Below, piece by piece: positions 48,499 through 59,448 of a stretch of DNA of 64,000 bases. The number at the start of each line of letters is the position of its first letter. Position 1 is the stretch's first letter. Source of the DNA: Microlunatus endophyticus. GTDB taxonomy: Bacteria; Actinomycetota; Actinomycetes; Propionibacteriales; Propionibacteriaceae. The stretch spans positions 310,001 to 374,000 of the forward strand of contig NZ_BMMZ01000003.1 in the NCBI RefSeq assembly GCF_014646195.1, given 5' to 3'. The notes beneath the pieces are model-generated. The model was not told the DNA's origin. It saw only the letters and a program-made list of their open reading frames with translations, and ran no database searches. Both the position numbers and the translations under genes were made by a program.

Positions 48499-49524
48499 GT
48501 GCGCAGTGCATCAGATTCCGCCCCGAGCCGTTCATCCGGATCTGCGATCAGCTGGCAGCGCGCTTGGCACAGGGCATCGGTCGGGCGGGCCGGTTTCTGG
48601 CAGCATGAACGACCCCGCGAACACTTTCGTACGGCTTCGGGGGGCACCGGCCTGCTGGCTGAGATGGTTCTGACAATGCTCGCCGGCCGGCCGGACATTT
48701 CGACCGTGGTGGATATCGGCGCCGGCGACGGCCGGCTGCTGGCCGAGATCGGCATCCGGGCACGCCAGCTGCGGCTGATCGGTCTCGATCTGCGGTCGCC
48801 GGAGCCGGCGACCCTGCCGGTGACCTGGTTGCGGGGCTGGTGGGATGTCGAGCGGGAGGCCTGGACCGCCGCAGACTCGGGCCGGACCACACCGCTGACC
48901 GACGTCCTTCCGACCAGTGATCCGCTGGCGATCGTCGCCGCGGAATGGCTGGACGAGCTGCCCGCGGTGGTCGCCGGACGCGGCCGGGATGGTGCGCAGG
49001 AGACCTGGCGGGAGATTCTGGTGCAGGGCGATGGCCAGGAGCTGCTCGGCGGCCCGGTTGCCGAACCGGACGCGGAGTGGCTCGACCGCTGGTCGCCGGA
49101 GTCCGCGCGAGCCGAGTCCGGAAGGTCGCGTGACCGCGCTTGGACGACGCTCCTGGACTGCCTGCGACCCGCAGGCGGCCTGGCGATCATAATCGACTAC
49201 GGACATCAGCTGGACGAGCGGCCCGCTCGCGGCACTCTGGCCGGCTATCAGCACGGCCACCCGGTCTCCCCGCGACCGTCGTCGGCGATCAATCTCACCG
49301 CCCACGTCGCGGTGGACAGCGTACGGGCCGCCGGCGAGGCGGCCGGCGCGCGGACCGAGCTGCTGCTCCGCCAGCGCGAGGCGGTCCGCAGGTTGCTTCC
49401 CGACCCGCCGACGGAGGCTTCCGACACACTGGCCCGGTTGCAGCTCGCGAGCGAGCGCCGGTTGTTGGCCGACAATCTCGGTGATCATTGGTGGCTGGTG
49501 CAGTCGGTCGACCCGAAGCGTTGA
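48499..49524 (+). CDS. SAM-dependent methyltransferase, MidA/NDUFAF7-like
   Basis: 341-residue class I methyltransferase of the DUF185/NDUFAF7 type. The N-terminal GFWQHERPREHFRTA (~33-46) resembles the family's GF-x4-PxxHFRTS element; the SAM-binding motif VDIGAGDGRL (~71-80) and the acidic motif AAEWLDELP follow. GTG at 48499 is chosen because residues before it are not family-like. In animals NDUFAF7 methylates the NuoD homologue; the gene after this one is a NuoD-like protein, 26 bp away. Confidence 0.85.
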   Translation: MRSASDSAPSRSSGSAISWQRAWHRASVGRAGFWQHERPREHFRTASGGTGLLAEMVLTMLAGRPDISTVVDIGAGDGRLLAEIGIRARQLRLIGLDLRSPEPATLPVTWLRGWWDVEREAWTAADSGRTTPLTDVLPTSDPLAIVAAEWLDELPAVVAGRGRDGAQETWREILVQGDGQELLGGPVAEPDAEWLDRWSPESARAESGRSRDRAWTTLLDCLRPAGGLAIIIDYGHQLDERPARGTLAGYQHGHPVSPRPSSAINLTAHVAVDSVRAAGEAAGARTELLLRQREAVRRLLPDPPTEASDTLARLQLASERRLLADNLGDHWWLVQSVDPKR

Positions 49525-49550
49525 CGGGCCCGGATTTCAGGAAGGATGGG

Positions 49551-50750
49551 ATGGTGCAGGATTCGACGGCCCAGGATTCGGTCCCAGGGACCCGGCCACC
49601 GACGAGGGTGTTGATCGGCTCGCCTGCCGTCGGCCTGGTGGCCGATCCGGCTCCCGGCGGGGTCGTGCTCCTCGACCTCGGCGCGGACCATCCGAGCCGG
49701 GCGGGCCTGTTGGAACTGCGGGTCTGGCCCGCCGCCGACGACCCCGCCCGGGTCGGCCGGGCCGAGGTGATCGTCGGTGCCATGCACCGCGGGGCCGAGA
49801 AACTGTACGAGGTCCGCGACTATCGCCAGATCCTGATGCTGGCCGACCGGCACGACTGGCAGGCGCCGGCAGCCGCCGAGTTGGCGATCGCGCTGGCCTG
49901 CGAGCAGCTGCTAGGGCTCGAGGTGCCGGTCCGAGCCGTCTGGCTGCGTACGCTACTGGCCGAGCACACCCGGATCGCCAGCCATCTGGGGTTCCTCGGC
50001 TACCTGTGGACCCGCAGCGGACATGAGTCACCGGTTCCGCAGCTGCGGGAACTGCTCCGCGCGCAACTGCAGTCGCTGACCGGCAACCGGGTGCATCCGA
50101 TGATCAACAGGCTGGGCGGACTGGCCACCGACGCCGATGATGATTGGCTCGACGACGAGCTCGCGGCGACCGGCGCGGCGGTCGCGATCGCCGACCGGGC
50201 CGACGAGTTGATCATGGACCTGGAAGGCGCTTCCGATCGGATCCCGGCGCTGACCGCGGAGCTGGTCAAGGCCTACGGCATCAGTGGTCCTGCAGCCCGG
50301 GCCGCCGGAGTTGATCTTGATCTCCGCAGCCGGCAGACCTACCTGGCCTATCCGCAACTGCAGCCGGAGCTCGCGACGGCGGCACCGTCGCCCGACGGGT
50401 CGGCACGGAGCCGGCTGGCCATCCTGGCCGCGGAGGTGCGGAGCAGCGTACGGATCGTCGCGGTGTGTGCGGACCGGTTGCGTACGCTACCGGGACCGGT
50501 GAGCGTACGGCTGGGCAAGATCGTCAAGCTTCCCGAGGGAGAGGTCTATCTGGCGACCGAGGCGCCGCTGGGCACGGCTGGCTGCTATCTGGTCTCGCGC
50601 GGGGAGAAGACGCCCTGGCGGCTCAAGCTGCGGACGCCGAGCTTCAACAACGTGGCTGCGCTCGAGGCGCTGCTACCGGGCTGCCCGATCGACGACCTCG
50701 AGTTGCTGATGGCGTCCTGCGGCTATGTCGTCGGCGACATCGACAAGTAG
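49551..50750 (+). CDS. NuoD-like (complex I 49-kDa-type) protein, standalone
   Basis: 399-residue relative of the quinone-binding subunit of respiratory complex I and of [NiFe]-hydrogenase large subunits. Family landmarks: MHRGAEKLYE, AEHTRIASHL, and the C-terminal VSRGEKTPWRLKLRTPSF. Ni-binding Cys are absent. The usual N-terminal HPxxHG reads HPSRAG, losing one quinone-site His. No other nuo genes are nearby. ATG after AGGAAGG. Probably co-transcribed with the upstream methyltransferase. Confidence 0.85.
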   Translation: MVQDSTAQDSVPGTRPPTRVLIGSPAVGLVADPAPGGVVLLDLGADHPSRAGLLELRVWPAADDPARVGRAEVIVGAMHRGAEKLYEVRDYRQILMLADRHDWQAPAAAELAIALACEQLLGLEVPVRAVWLRTLLAEHTRIASHLGFLGYLWTRSGHESPVPQLRELLRAQLQSLTGNRVHPMINRLGGLATDADDDWLDDELAATGAAVAIADRADELIMDLEGASDRIPALTAELVKAYGISGPAARAAGVDLDLRSRQTYLAYPQLQPELATAAPSPDGSARSRLAILAAEVRSSVRIVAVCADRLRTLPGPVSVRLGKIVKLPEGEVYLATEAPLGTAGCYLVSRGEKTPWRLKLRTPSFNNVAALEALLPGCPIDDLELLMASCGYVVGDIDK

Positions 50751-50751
50751 C

Positions 50752-50800
50752 TCTTCGACAAGGCTCAGGACCTTCCCGACAGGGCTCAGGGACCCGGATC
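50752..50800. repeat. Dispersed CTTCGACAAGGCTCAGG-type repeat
   Basis: Two degenerate units, CTTCGACAAGGCTCAGGA and TTCCCGACAGGGCTCAGGGA, directly after the nuoD-like stop. They match the element at 44474-44555 in inverted orientation. Confidence 0.6.
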
Positions 50801-51500
50801 AGGCCTGCTTGCGATCCAGATCGGCTTCGTAGTTGGGCAGCGGCGCCTCGATGGCCCGCATGTCGACCACGGTCGGGTGATCGGAGGCCGTCCACAGATC
50901 CTCGGCCTCATCGGCCTGGACTGCTTCGGCGCTGTCGCCCTGCAGGTGCCGCGGCAGCCCCTTGACCTCGGTGTAGGGGGCGTCGATCGCCTCCAGGTCG
51001 AGGTCGGCGCGCAGCATCTGGATCTCGATGTCGCGGGATCGTACGGTCTCACGCAGGCCGGCGATCGTGACCTCGCGGGACTTGACCTGGCCGCGCAGCC
51101 GGGCATTGTCGCCGGTCAACTCGGTGACCTTGGTGTTGAGTTCGCCGATCCGTGCCTGCTGCTTGATCGCCCGGTCGGCCGCGGCCTGACCGCGATCGGT
51201 GAGCACCTGGACGACCTCGGCATTGCGGGTCCGCTCGGCGGTCAGCGCGGCCCCGTGATCCTTGGTCATCGACAGCAGTTTGGCCGCATGCTCGCGACGC
51301 ACCTGCCGGATGTGCTTGAAGGCCAGCACGACGGCGACCACGGCGGTGGCAATGGCCAGGCCGATCCCGACGCGTACGGCCAGCAGCGGTCCGAAGGCGG
51401 CAGCGGCCGACAACACGGCTCCGACGATCAGCACGATCTGGCTGGCGCGCAGCAGCCGCGGCATCCGGGCATTCCGACGAGCGGACGGGGCAGAACTCAC
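50799..51500 (-). CDS. Membrane protein with cytoplasmic coiled coil, unknown function
   Basis: 233 residues from the GTG at 51500. Two hydrophobic helices (~20-65) are followed by a heptad-rich coiled coil (~70-170, e.g. RIGELNTKVTELTGDNARLRGQV, parts) and an acidic tail. I do not recognise a family. The GTG is favoured by a TAGATT box 7 nt before it (a possible -10 for leaderless transcription); ATG at 51464 is an alternative. The next gene, DUF3180, is 50 bp upstream in the same direction. Confidence 0.7.
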   Translation of the reverse strand: MSSAPSARRNARMPRLLRASQIVLIVGAVLSAAAAFGPLLAVRVGIGLAIATAVVAVVLAFKHIRQVRREHAAKLLSMTKDHGAALTAERTRNAEVVQVLTDRGQAAADRAIKQQARIGELNTKVTELTGDNARLRGQVKSREVTIAGLRETVRSRDIEIQMLRADLDLEAIDAPYTEVKGLPRHLQGDSAEAVQADEAEDLWTASDHPTVVDMRAIEAPLPNYEADLDRKQA

Positions 51501-51550
51501 AGAACAGAATCTAGTCGGCCGGGCGCCGCGGCGAGGCATCGGCACGCGGT

Positions 51551-52039
51551 TCAGCTGTGATCGTTCTCACCGTGGGACGAACTGTCTGGACCTGAGGGGG
51601 AACCGGGCCCGGATCGACCCTTCGGGCTGCGCTTGTCGGGCGGCACCAGGCAGGCCCGCTCGATCCGCAGCGAGGCCAGCATCACCCCGATCCCGCCGAC
51701 GATCGCGACAGCTGACCGGATCACCCGTTCGCGCGGAGCGTCGGTGGACAGGTCGGTGAGGAAACGAACGGCGAAGCCGAAATAGCCGCCGGCCATCAGC
51801 GCACCGACCACCGCTGCGGCCTTGCCGAGCGCGAGCCAGGCGACAGCCTGCCGGTCCGGGATCCGCAGCCGGTTGACCTGCAGACGCAGGTGCAGCACGT
51901 AGGCGATGCAGACCAGTACGGCGGCCGCGGCCAGCAGTGTGATCGGGCCGGACCAGGCCACCCGCAGCGGTACGCCGTCGCGGCCGGTGACGGCCACGAT
52001 CGTCCAGCCGATCAGGGCGCCGATCAGCGCGGCCACCAC
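51551..52039 (-). CDS. DUF3180 membrane protein
   Basis: 162 residues from the GTG at 52039, with four hydrophobic helices (~2-20, 28-48, 68-92, 101-118) and a polar Ser/Pro-rich tail. DUF3180 genes follow folK in many actinobacteria; function unknown. The start is doubtful: the frame is open to 52177, where a CTG would overlap the folK stop as CTGA, giving a Pro/Gly-rich N-terminal extension. The residues just upstream (RRTSPTVL) resemble the usual start of the family. Confidence 0.8.
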   Translation of the reverse strand: MVAALIGALIGWTIVAVTGRDGVPLRVAWSGPITLLAAAAVLVCIAYVLHLRLQVNRLRIPDRQAVAWLALGKAAAVVGALMAGGYFGFAVRFLTDLSTDAPRERVIRSAVAIVGGIGVMLASLRIERACLVPPDKRSPKGRSGPGSPSGPDSSSHGENDHS

Positions 52040-52173
52040 CAGGACGGTCGGACTCGTACGCCTCAGGTTGCCCTGCGGGCCGCGGTCACCGCCCTGCGGG
52101 TCATGATCGCCTGGACCGCCGGGCTCCTGTGGCCCGCCGGACGGCCGGTGCAGATCGGGGAGGTCGGGCAGGG

Positions 52174-52734
52174 TCAGTCACCCTCGATGGCCAGATCGTC
52201 GCGGCGTGCAACGCCGTCACTGCCCACGTGGTCCAACAGCGGCGCGATCGGGCCGTGGCCGGGCAACTCCGCCGCCGGGTCGATCTCGGCCCACGGGACG
52301 AGCACGAAGCCGCGTTCGTGCGCCCTGGGATGCGGCAGGGTGAGGTCGTCCTGGTTGGTCTCGGCATTACCGACCATGACCAGATCGACGTCCAGGGTGC
52401 GGGATCCGTGCGGCTCGGTCCGGTCGCGACCGAAGGCGTCCTCGATGGCCTGGGCGCGCTCCAGCAGCGTCCGGGGCTCCAGGGTGCTCTCCGTGACGAT
52501 CACGATGTTGAGGAATGCCGGGGTGTCATCGGGCATGCCCACCGGTGCGGTCTCGTACACCGATGAGATGTCGACGACGATCACGTCCGGGGTGTCCTTG
52601 ATCGCGTCGACGCCGCCCTGCAGATTGGCCAGCCGGTCGCCGAGGTTGGAACCCAGCGAGAACACCACCTTGCGCAGGGGCTTCATCCCGCTCAGAGTGT
52701 CGGCGTCGATGGCATGCGGATTGGGGCTACTCAC
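52174..52734 (-). CDS. folK: 2-amino-4-hydroxy-6-hydroxymethyldihydropteridine pyrophosphokinase
   Basis: 186-residue HPPK, transferring pyrophosphate from ATP to 6-hydroxymethyldihydropterin in folate synthesis. Signature motifs are SLGSNLGDR, PVGMPDDTPAFLN, the catalytic RTLDVDLVM and LPHPRAHERGFVLVP. GTG start at 52734 overlaps the folB stop by 8 bp. N-terminal 15 residues are extra relative to the minimal family. The order folP, folB, folK, DUF3180 is the standard actinobacterial one. Confidence 0.95.
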   Translation of the reverse strand: MSSPNPHAIDADTLSGMKPLRKVVFSLGSNLGDRLANLQGGVDAIKDTPDVIVVDISSVYETAPVGMPDDTPAFLNIVIVTESTLEPRTLLERAQAIEDAFGRDRTEPHGSRTLDVDLVMVGNAETNQDDLTLPHPRAHERGFVLVPWAEIDPAAELPGHGPIAPLLDHVGSDGVARRDDLAIEGD

Positions 52735-53101
52735 TGATTCGGCTCCTTGTCAGCGTCACGGCCACATCGGCCACGTCGGCGTTGATCGGCGCCTCGGGCT
52801 TGTGCACGGTGACCTCCACCGTCTGCACCCGTGGTGACGCCAGGCAGGTATCGGCAATACGTCCGGCAAGTGCTTCGATCAGATTCAGCGGTTCACCCTC
52901 GATATCGGCGACCACGGCCTCGCTCAGCGATCCGTAGTCGAGGGTGTCCTGCAGATCGTCGCTGCTCGCGGCTGCACCGAGATCCACCGAGCACACGACA
53001 TCGACCACGAATCGCTGACCGCGTTCGCGCTCGAAATCGAAGACTCCGTGGTGTCCTTGGGCGGAAATGCCACGCAGGCTGATCCGGTCCAGGCCCTGCA
53101 T
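52727..53101 (-). CDS. folB: Dihydroneopterin aldolase
   Basis: 124-residue enzyme cleaving dihydroneopterin to 6-hydroxymethyldihydropterin and glycolaldehyde. Features: ISLRGISAQGHHGVFDFERERGQRFVVDV (parts: HGVFDFERERG with the catalytic region) and DTLDYGSLSE, LIEALAGRIAD, VTVHKPEAPI with the catalytic Lys. The ATG at 53101 has a strong GGAGGTGA ribosome site. It lies 117 bp after folP. Confidence 0.95.
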   Translation of the reverse strand: MQGLDRISLRGISAQGHHGVFDFERERGQRFVVDVVCSVDLGAAASSDDLQDTLDYGSLSEAVVADIEGEPLNLIEALAGRIADTCLASPRVQTVEVTVHKPEAPINADVADVAVTLTRSRISE

Positions 53102-53218
53102 GTCACCTCCTCCGCTCGCGGTGTCAGCCTAGTCAGTCAGTCCTAACCAAGACCGGGCGAGTCTTGCACAGCAGACCGACGCTTGGGAATCCGAGCTACC
53201 GGTATCCGGCACTGTTGC

Positions 53219-54085
53219 CTAGTGTCGGCTGAGCCGCTCAACCACGGCGATCGCGTCCCGACTGGCCCGTACGGTATGCACCCGAACCGCCCACATCCGC
53301 TGCAGCGCCGCCCAGGTCGAGAGCGCCGCCGTGGCGTCGTCGCGGCCTTTCGGCGGCCGTGGCGTGCCGTCCGGATCGGCGAGCAGGGTGCCGAGAAAAC
53401 GCTTCCGGGACGCGGCGAACAGCAACGGACGGCCGAGGCCGTGCAGCACATCGAGGTGCTGCATCAATTCCCAGTTGTGATCGCCGGTCTTGGCGAATCC
53501 GAAGCCGGGATCGAGAATCAGCCGGTCCTCGGCAATCCCGGCGGCGATCGCCGTGTCGGCCAGCCGGGCCAGCTCGTCGCGGACCTCGGCGACGACATCG
53601 GCATAATGCGCCCTGGACTGCATGTCGGCCGAATGCCCGCGCCAGTGCATCTGGACGTAGGCGCTGCCCAGCGCGGCGGCGACCGGGATCATCGCTGGAT
53701 CGGCCTGTCCCCCGGATACGTCGTTGATCAGCCGGGCTCCGGCCTTGTACGCCTCCTCGGCCGTCCGCGCCCGCATGGTGTCCACACTGATGGCCACCCG
53801 GCCGTCGCGTACAGATTCCTCGCCGGCCAGCTCGCGGATCACCGGGATCGTCCGGCGCAGCTCCTCCTCGGGATCCACCCGTACGGCGCCGGGACGCGTC
53901 GACTCGCCCCCGATGTCGATGATGTCGGCGCCCTCGGCGATCAGCTCGCGGCCGTGGCGTACGGCCGCCGCGTGATCGAAATAGCTGCCGCCGTCGGAGA
54001 ACGAGTCCGGGGTCACATTGATCACCCCGATCACCAACGTTCTCCCCGGTGCGGGCAGTCCCGGGACGACCAGCAGCTCACTCAC
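53219..54085 (-). CDS. folP: Dihydropteroate synthase
   Basis: 288-residue TIM-barrel enzyme condensing hydroxymethyldihydropterin pyrophosphate with p-aminobenzoate; target of sulfonamides in general. Signature loops GVINVTPDSFSDGG and DIGGESTRPGA, plus VSVDTM-like ISVDTMRA, LINDVSGG and FAASRKRFLG. In other actinobacteria folP directly follows folE, but here the fol cluster is interrupted on its 5' side by the AbiEi-type gene and its flanking repeats. Confidence 0.95.
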   Translation of the reverse strand: MSELLVVPGLPAPGRTLVIGVINVTPDSFSDGGSYFDHAAAVRHGRELIAEGADIIDIGGESTRPGAVRVDPEEELRRTIPVIRELAGEESVRDGRVAISVDTMRARTAEEAYKAGARLINDVSGGQADPAMIPVAAALGSAYVQMHWRGHSADMQSRAHYADVVAEVRDELARLADTAIAAGIAEDRLILDPGFGFAKTGDHNWELMQHLDVLHGLGRPLLFAASRKRFLGTLLADPDGTPRPPKGRDDATAALSTWAALQRMWAVRVHTVRASRDAIAVVERLSRH

Positions 54086-54399
54086 CCGGTCACCCTAATG
54101 GCTGGGTGCCCGCCGCACCGTCGCCGCTTCACCTCCGCCCCGCCCAACCCGTCCTCGCTTCCGTTCCGTCCCTTGTAATCGGGCCTCGCTTCCCGCCGGC
54201 GCGCCCGCTTCTCGGGCAACGGAAGCGAGCGCATGGACGTGAGGCGAGGATGGGCCGAACTGAAGCGGGAGCGGCTGCGGGCCTGCCCGAATTCTCCCGC
54301 CGGTATCGGTCTGTCCACAGCCGCGGAGCATCTCGAAGCGTCATCCACAGATTCGCGATCGGATGAAACACTGCAGCGCGCCAGACCCAGTGTGAAGGT
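54086..54399. other. Gap 5' of the AbiEi-type gene, carrying the left repeat
   Basis: 314 bp without a gene. It contains a CCTCGCTTCC box (54153-54162) and the 71-bp repeat copy at 54184-54254, then the presumed promoter of the AbiEi-type gene. Confidence 0.5.
54184..54254. repeat. 71-bp repeat, left copy
   Basis: Identical at 56 of 71 positions (by eye) to 55340-55410. Both carry CCTCGCTTC...GAAGCGAG inner complementarity and can fold into a hairpin. They bracket the AbiEi-type gene. Confidence 0.75.
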
Positions 54400-55326
54400 G
54401 TGACCACTTACACACTCACCCGCGATCTGCTGGCCTCCGGGAACTCCACCAAGGACGTTGCTCATCTCGTACGGGAGCATCAACTCCAGCACCTACGTCG
54501 CGGCGCCTACACGGAACCGGCCGACCTCAAGGTGGAGCAACGCCATCGGCTGCTCCTGGAATCGACCATGGCCATCAGTGATGGTAAGTCAGTAGCCAGC
54601 TTCGGGTCTGCAGCCGTCGTCCACGACCTTCCCGTGTTCGGATCATCGACCTCCAAAGTGCACATCACACGGAGCAGGACGGCCGGTGGACGGAAAGGAA
54701 CTATCGTCCATCAACATGTCGCCGAGCTCAGCGCCGCCGACATCTGCGAAGTCGACGGCCTGCTTGTCACGACGGTAGCGAGAACTGTCGTGGACTTGGC
54801 CCGCACCGTTCCACTGGCCCACGGCGTGGCTGCCGGCGATCGGGCACTGCGTCTCGGCCTCGAGTTGTCGGCGCTCCAGGCCCAACTCGAGTCGGCGAAG
54901 GGCCGTCACGGCATCGACCGCGCTCGCCGGGCCGCGACGCTGCTGGACGAGCTCAGCGAATCACCCGGCGAATCCATCAGCCGGATGGTCTTGCACAGCG
55001 CCAACTTGCCGCGCCCGGAGTTGCAGGTCCAGTTGCTCGATCGCAGGGGCAGGTTCGTTGCCCGCCCCGATTTCCTCTGGCGTGAGTACGGCGTCGTCGG
55101 TGAATTCGACGGCAAGATCAAATACCAGAAACTGCTTCGGCCCGGCGAAACCGTGGCCGACGTCGTCCTACGGGAGAAGCAGCGCGAGGAGCGAATGCGT
55201 GAACTCGGGCTGATCGTGATCCGATGGGTCTGGGATGACCTGTATCACCGACCGGAGGAGTTGATTGAACGAATCCTGCATGCCTTGCGGATGGGAACTC
55301 CGTACGCGGGTGTGAGCCGCCGCTGA
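54400..55326 (+). CDS. AbiEi-like antitoxin-domain protein with PD-(D/E)XK-type nuclease C terminus
   Basis: 308-residue two-part protein. The N-terminal ~60 residues have the winged-helix pattern seen before AbiEi antitoxin domains (HLVREHQLQHLRRGAY), and ~60-190 include TVARTVVDLART. The C-terminal ~110 residues look like a Vsr/DUF559-type endonuclease fold: RPDFLW (D224), GEFDGKIKY (E235, D237, K239) and EERMRELGLIVIRW. No cognate AbiEii toxin gene is next to it. GTG start. It alone runs against the strand of the surrounding fol genes. Confidence 0.75.
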   Translation: MTTYTLTRDLLASGNSTKDVAHLVREHQLQHLRRGAYTEPADLKVEQRHRLLLESTMAISDGKSVASFGSAAVVHDLPVFGSSTSKVHITRSRTAGGRKGTIVHQHVAELSAADICEVDGLLVTTVARTVVDLARTVPLAHGVAAGDRALRLGLELSALQAQLESAKGRHGIDRARRAATLLDELSESPGESISRMVLHSANLPRPELQVQLLDRRGRFVARPDFLWREYGVVGEFDGKIKYQKLLRPGETVADVVLREKQREERMRELGLIVIRWVWDDLYHRPEELIERILHALRMGTPYAGVSRR

Positions 55327-55339
55327 CACCCCCATCGGT

Positions 55340-55410
55340 CCTCGCTTCCCCACCATGCGCTCGCTTCCCGGGCAACAGAAGCGAGGAGACGGGCGTGAAG
55401 CGAGGACGGG
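55340..55410. repeat. 71-bp repeat, right copy
   Basis: Same length and orientation as 54184-54254, followed by GGGGAAGCGAGG at 55415-55426, an inverse of the outer box at 54153. Lies 13 bp after the AbiEi-type stop and 44 bp before the folE stop. Confidence 0.75.
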
Positions 55411-55454
55411 ATTTGGGGAAGCGAGGGGCGGCCAGACCGAGACAGGGAGAACCG

Positions 55455-56110
55455 CTAGGAGGTGATCAGGCTCATCGCCTCGGCGCGGGTGACGGGGTCC
55501 CGCATGCCACCGCGTACGGCGCTGGTGATGGTCTTCGAACCGGGCTTCTTCACCCCGCGCATGATCATGCACTGGTGCTCGCACTCCAGGACGACGATCA
55601 CGCCGCGGGGTTTGAGGGTCTTGACCAGTTCCTCGGCGATCTGGGTGGTCAGCCGCTCCTGCACCTGCGGCCGCTTGGCGTAGACGTCGACCAGCCGGGC
55701 GAGCTTGGACAGCCCGGTGATCCGGCCGTTGGCACCCGGGATGTAGCCCACGTGCGCGACGCCGGTGAAGGGCAGCAGATGGTGCTCGCAGACGCTCCAC
55801 ACCTCGATGTCCTTGACCAGCACCAGCTCGTCATGGCCGAGGTCGAAGGTGGTCGCCAGCACCTCGGCCGGGTCCTGATGCAGGCCTGCGAGGATCTCGG
55901 CGTACGACTTCGCCACCCGCTCAGGGGTGTCGCGCAGGCCGTCCCGGTCCGGGTCTTCGCCGATGCCGATCAGCAGTTCCCGGATTGCGTTGACGACCCG
56001 TTGGTGGTCGAATCCGCCGGCGTTGCCCGGCCCGAGCTTGGCACGGCCGACCATCGGCTGATGACCGTCGGTCTCCGCCTCGGGCTGAGCACCGGAGGCC
56101 GCATCGATGG

Positions 56111-56114
<4 letters not shown>
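55455..56114 (-). CDS. folE: GTP cyclohydrolase I
   Basis: 219-residue enzyme turning GTP into dihydroneopterin triphosphate, the first folate step. Zinc and catalytic residues are in VCEHHLLPF (Cys, His) and VLECEHQCM (Cys), and [10 protein letters not shown] is the pterin-binding region. GTG start overlaps the ftsH stop as GTGA. The N-terminal ~35 residues are a polar extension without motif. It is cut off from folP by the AbiEi-type insertion. Confidence 0.96.
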
Positions 56115-58537
<2,423 letters not shown>

Positions 58538-58766
58538 GACCTGCCTTGAAGGTTCCTGTTCGGGCGTGCGGGTCGGATGGAAGTCCCCAGAATTATCCGA
58601 CCGTACACGCGAGTAAGGCTAGCCACCGAATCCAAAGTTGCATTCGTCCGTCTCGCTGCCGCTGCCGCGATCTGGGTTGGGTGGCTTGCGTTGACTACCA
58701 TCTCAGTTCAGTCCATGGGCCGCCGGACGGCGGTTGCTTCGCAGGCTCCGCAACCACGCAACCACC
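58538..58766. promoter_or_regulatory. hpt-ftsH gap: weak hpt terminator and ftsH promoter region
   Basis: 229 bp. A GGTTGC/GCAACC hairpin (58732-58755) follows the hpt stop. On the minus strand a GATAAT box (ATTATC at about 58593-58598) could be the -10 of ftsH, with no good -35. Confidence 0.3.
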
Positions 58767-59318
58767 TCAGCTGTAAACGTGAGGAGAGAGGGTGCCGACG
58801 GAGGTCAGGTTGCGGTAGCGGCCGTCGTAGTCCAGGCCGTAGCCCACCACGAACTCGTTGGGGATGTCGAAGCCGATCCAGCGGACGTCGACCCCGCTCT
58901 TGGCTGCCTCCGGCTTGCGGAACATCGTCATGATGTCCAGGCTGGCCGGATCGCGCGAGCGCAGGTTGCTGATCAGATAGGACAGCGTGAGACCGGTGTC
59001 GATGATGTCCTCGACCACCAGCACGTGCCGACCGGAGATGTTGGTGTTGAGGTCCTTGAGGATCCGTACGACGCCCGAGGACTGAGTACCGGAGCCATAG
59101 GACGAGATGGCCATCCAGTCCATGTCGCAGTGGATGCTCAGCGCCCGGGACAGATCGGCCATCACCATCACCGCGCCGCTGAGAACGCCCACCAGGAGCA
59201 GGTCCTTGCCCTCGTACTCGGTGTCGATCTCGCCGGCCAACTCCTTCAGTCGGGAGGCGAGCTGGTCGGGGGTGTAGAGCACCTTGGTCAGTTCGTCGCC
59301 GACGTCTGCGGAATCCAC
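58767..59318 (-). CDS. hpt: Hypoxanthine phosphoribosyltransferase
   Basis: 183-residue purine-salvage enzyme forming IMP/GMP from hypoxanthine/guanine and PRPP. The PRPP loop VLVVEDIIDTGLTL (~93-106) is diagnostic; VLSGAVMVMADLSRAL and DIPNEFVVGYGLDY are other family elements. GTG start at 59318. The tilS-hpt-ftsH order is conserved in many bacteria, here interrupted by a divergent methyltransferase gene. Confidence 0.95.
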   Translation of the reverse strand: MDSADVGDELTKVLYTPDQLASRLKELAGEIDTEYEGKDLLLVGVLSGAVMVMADLSRALSIHCDMDWMAISSYGSGTQSSGVVRILKDLNTNISGRHVLVVEDIIDTGLTLSYLISNLRSRDPASLDIMTMFRKPEAAKSGVDVRWIGFDIPNEFVVGYGLDYDGRYRNLTSVGTLSPHVYS

Positions 59319-59448
59319 GGTCAGTCAGCGTACGCGACCGGCGGTCCGGCGTGCATTTCACCGGTCCAGATCCTCTCAGGGGCCGATTCGCGGTAGCTGG
59401 AGCGAAACTGGACCGCAGAAATACTCACCGATCGCTATCGTCCGGACC

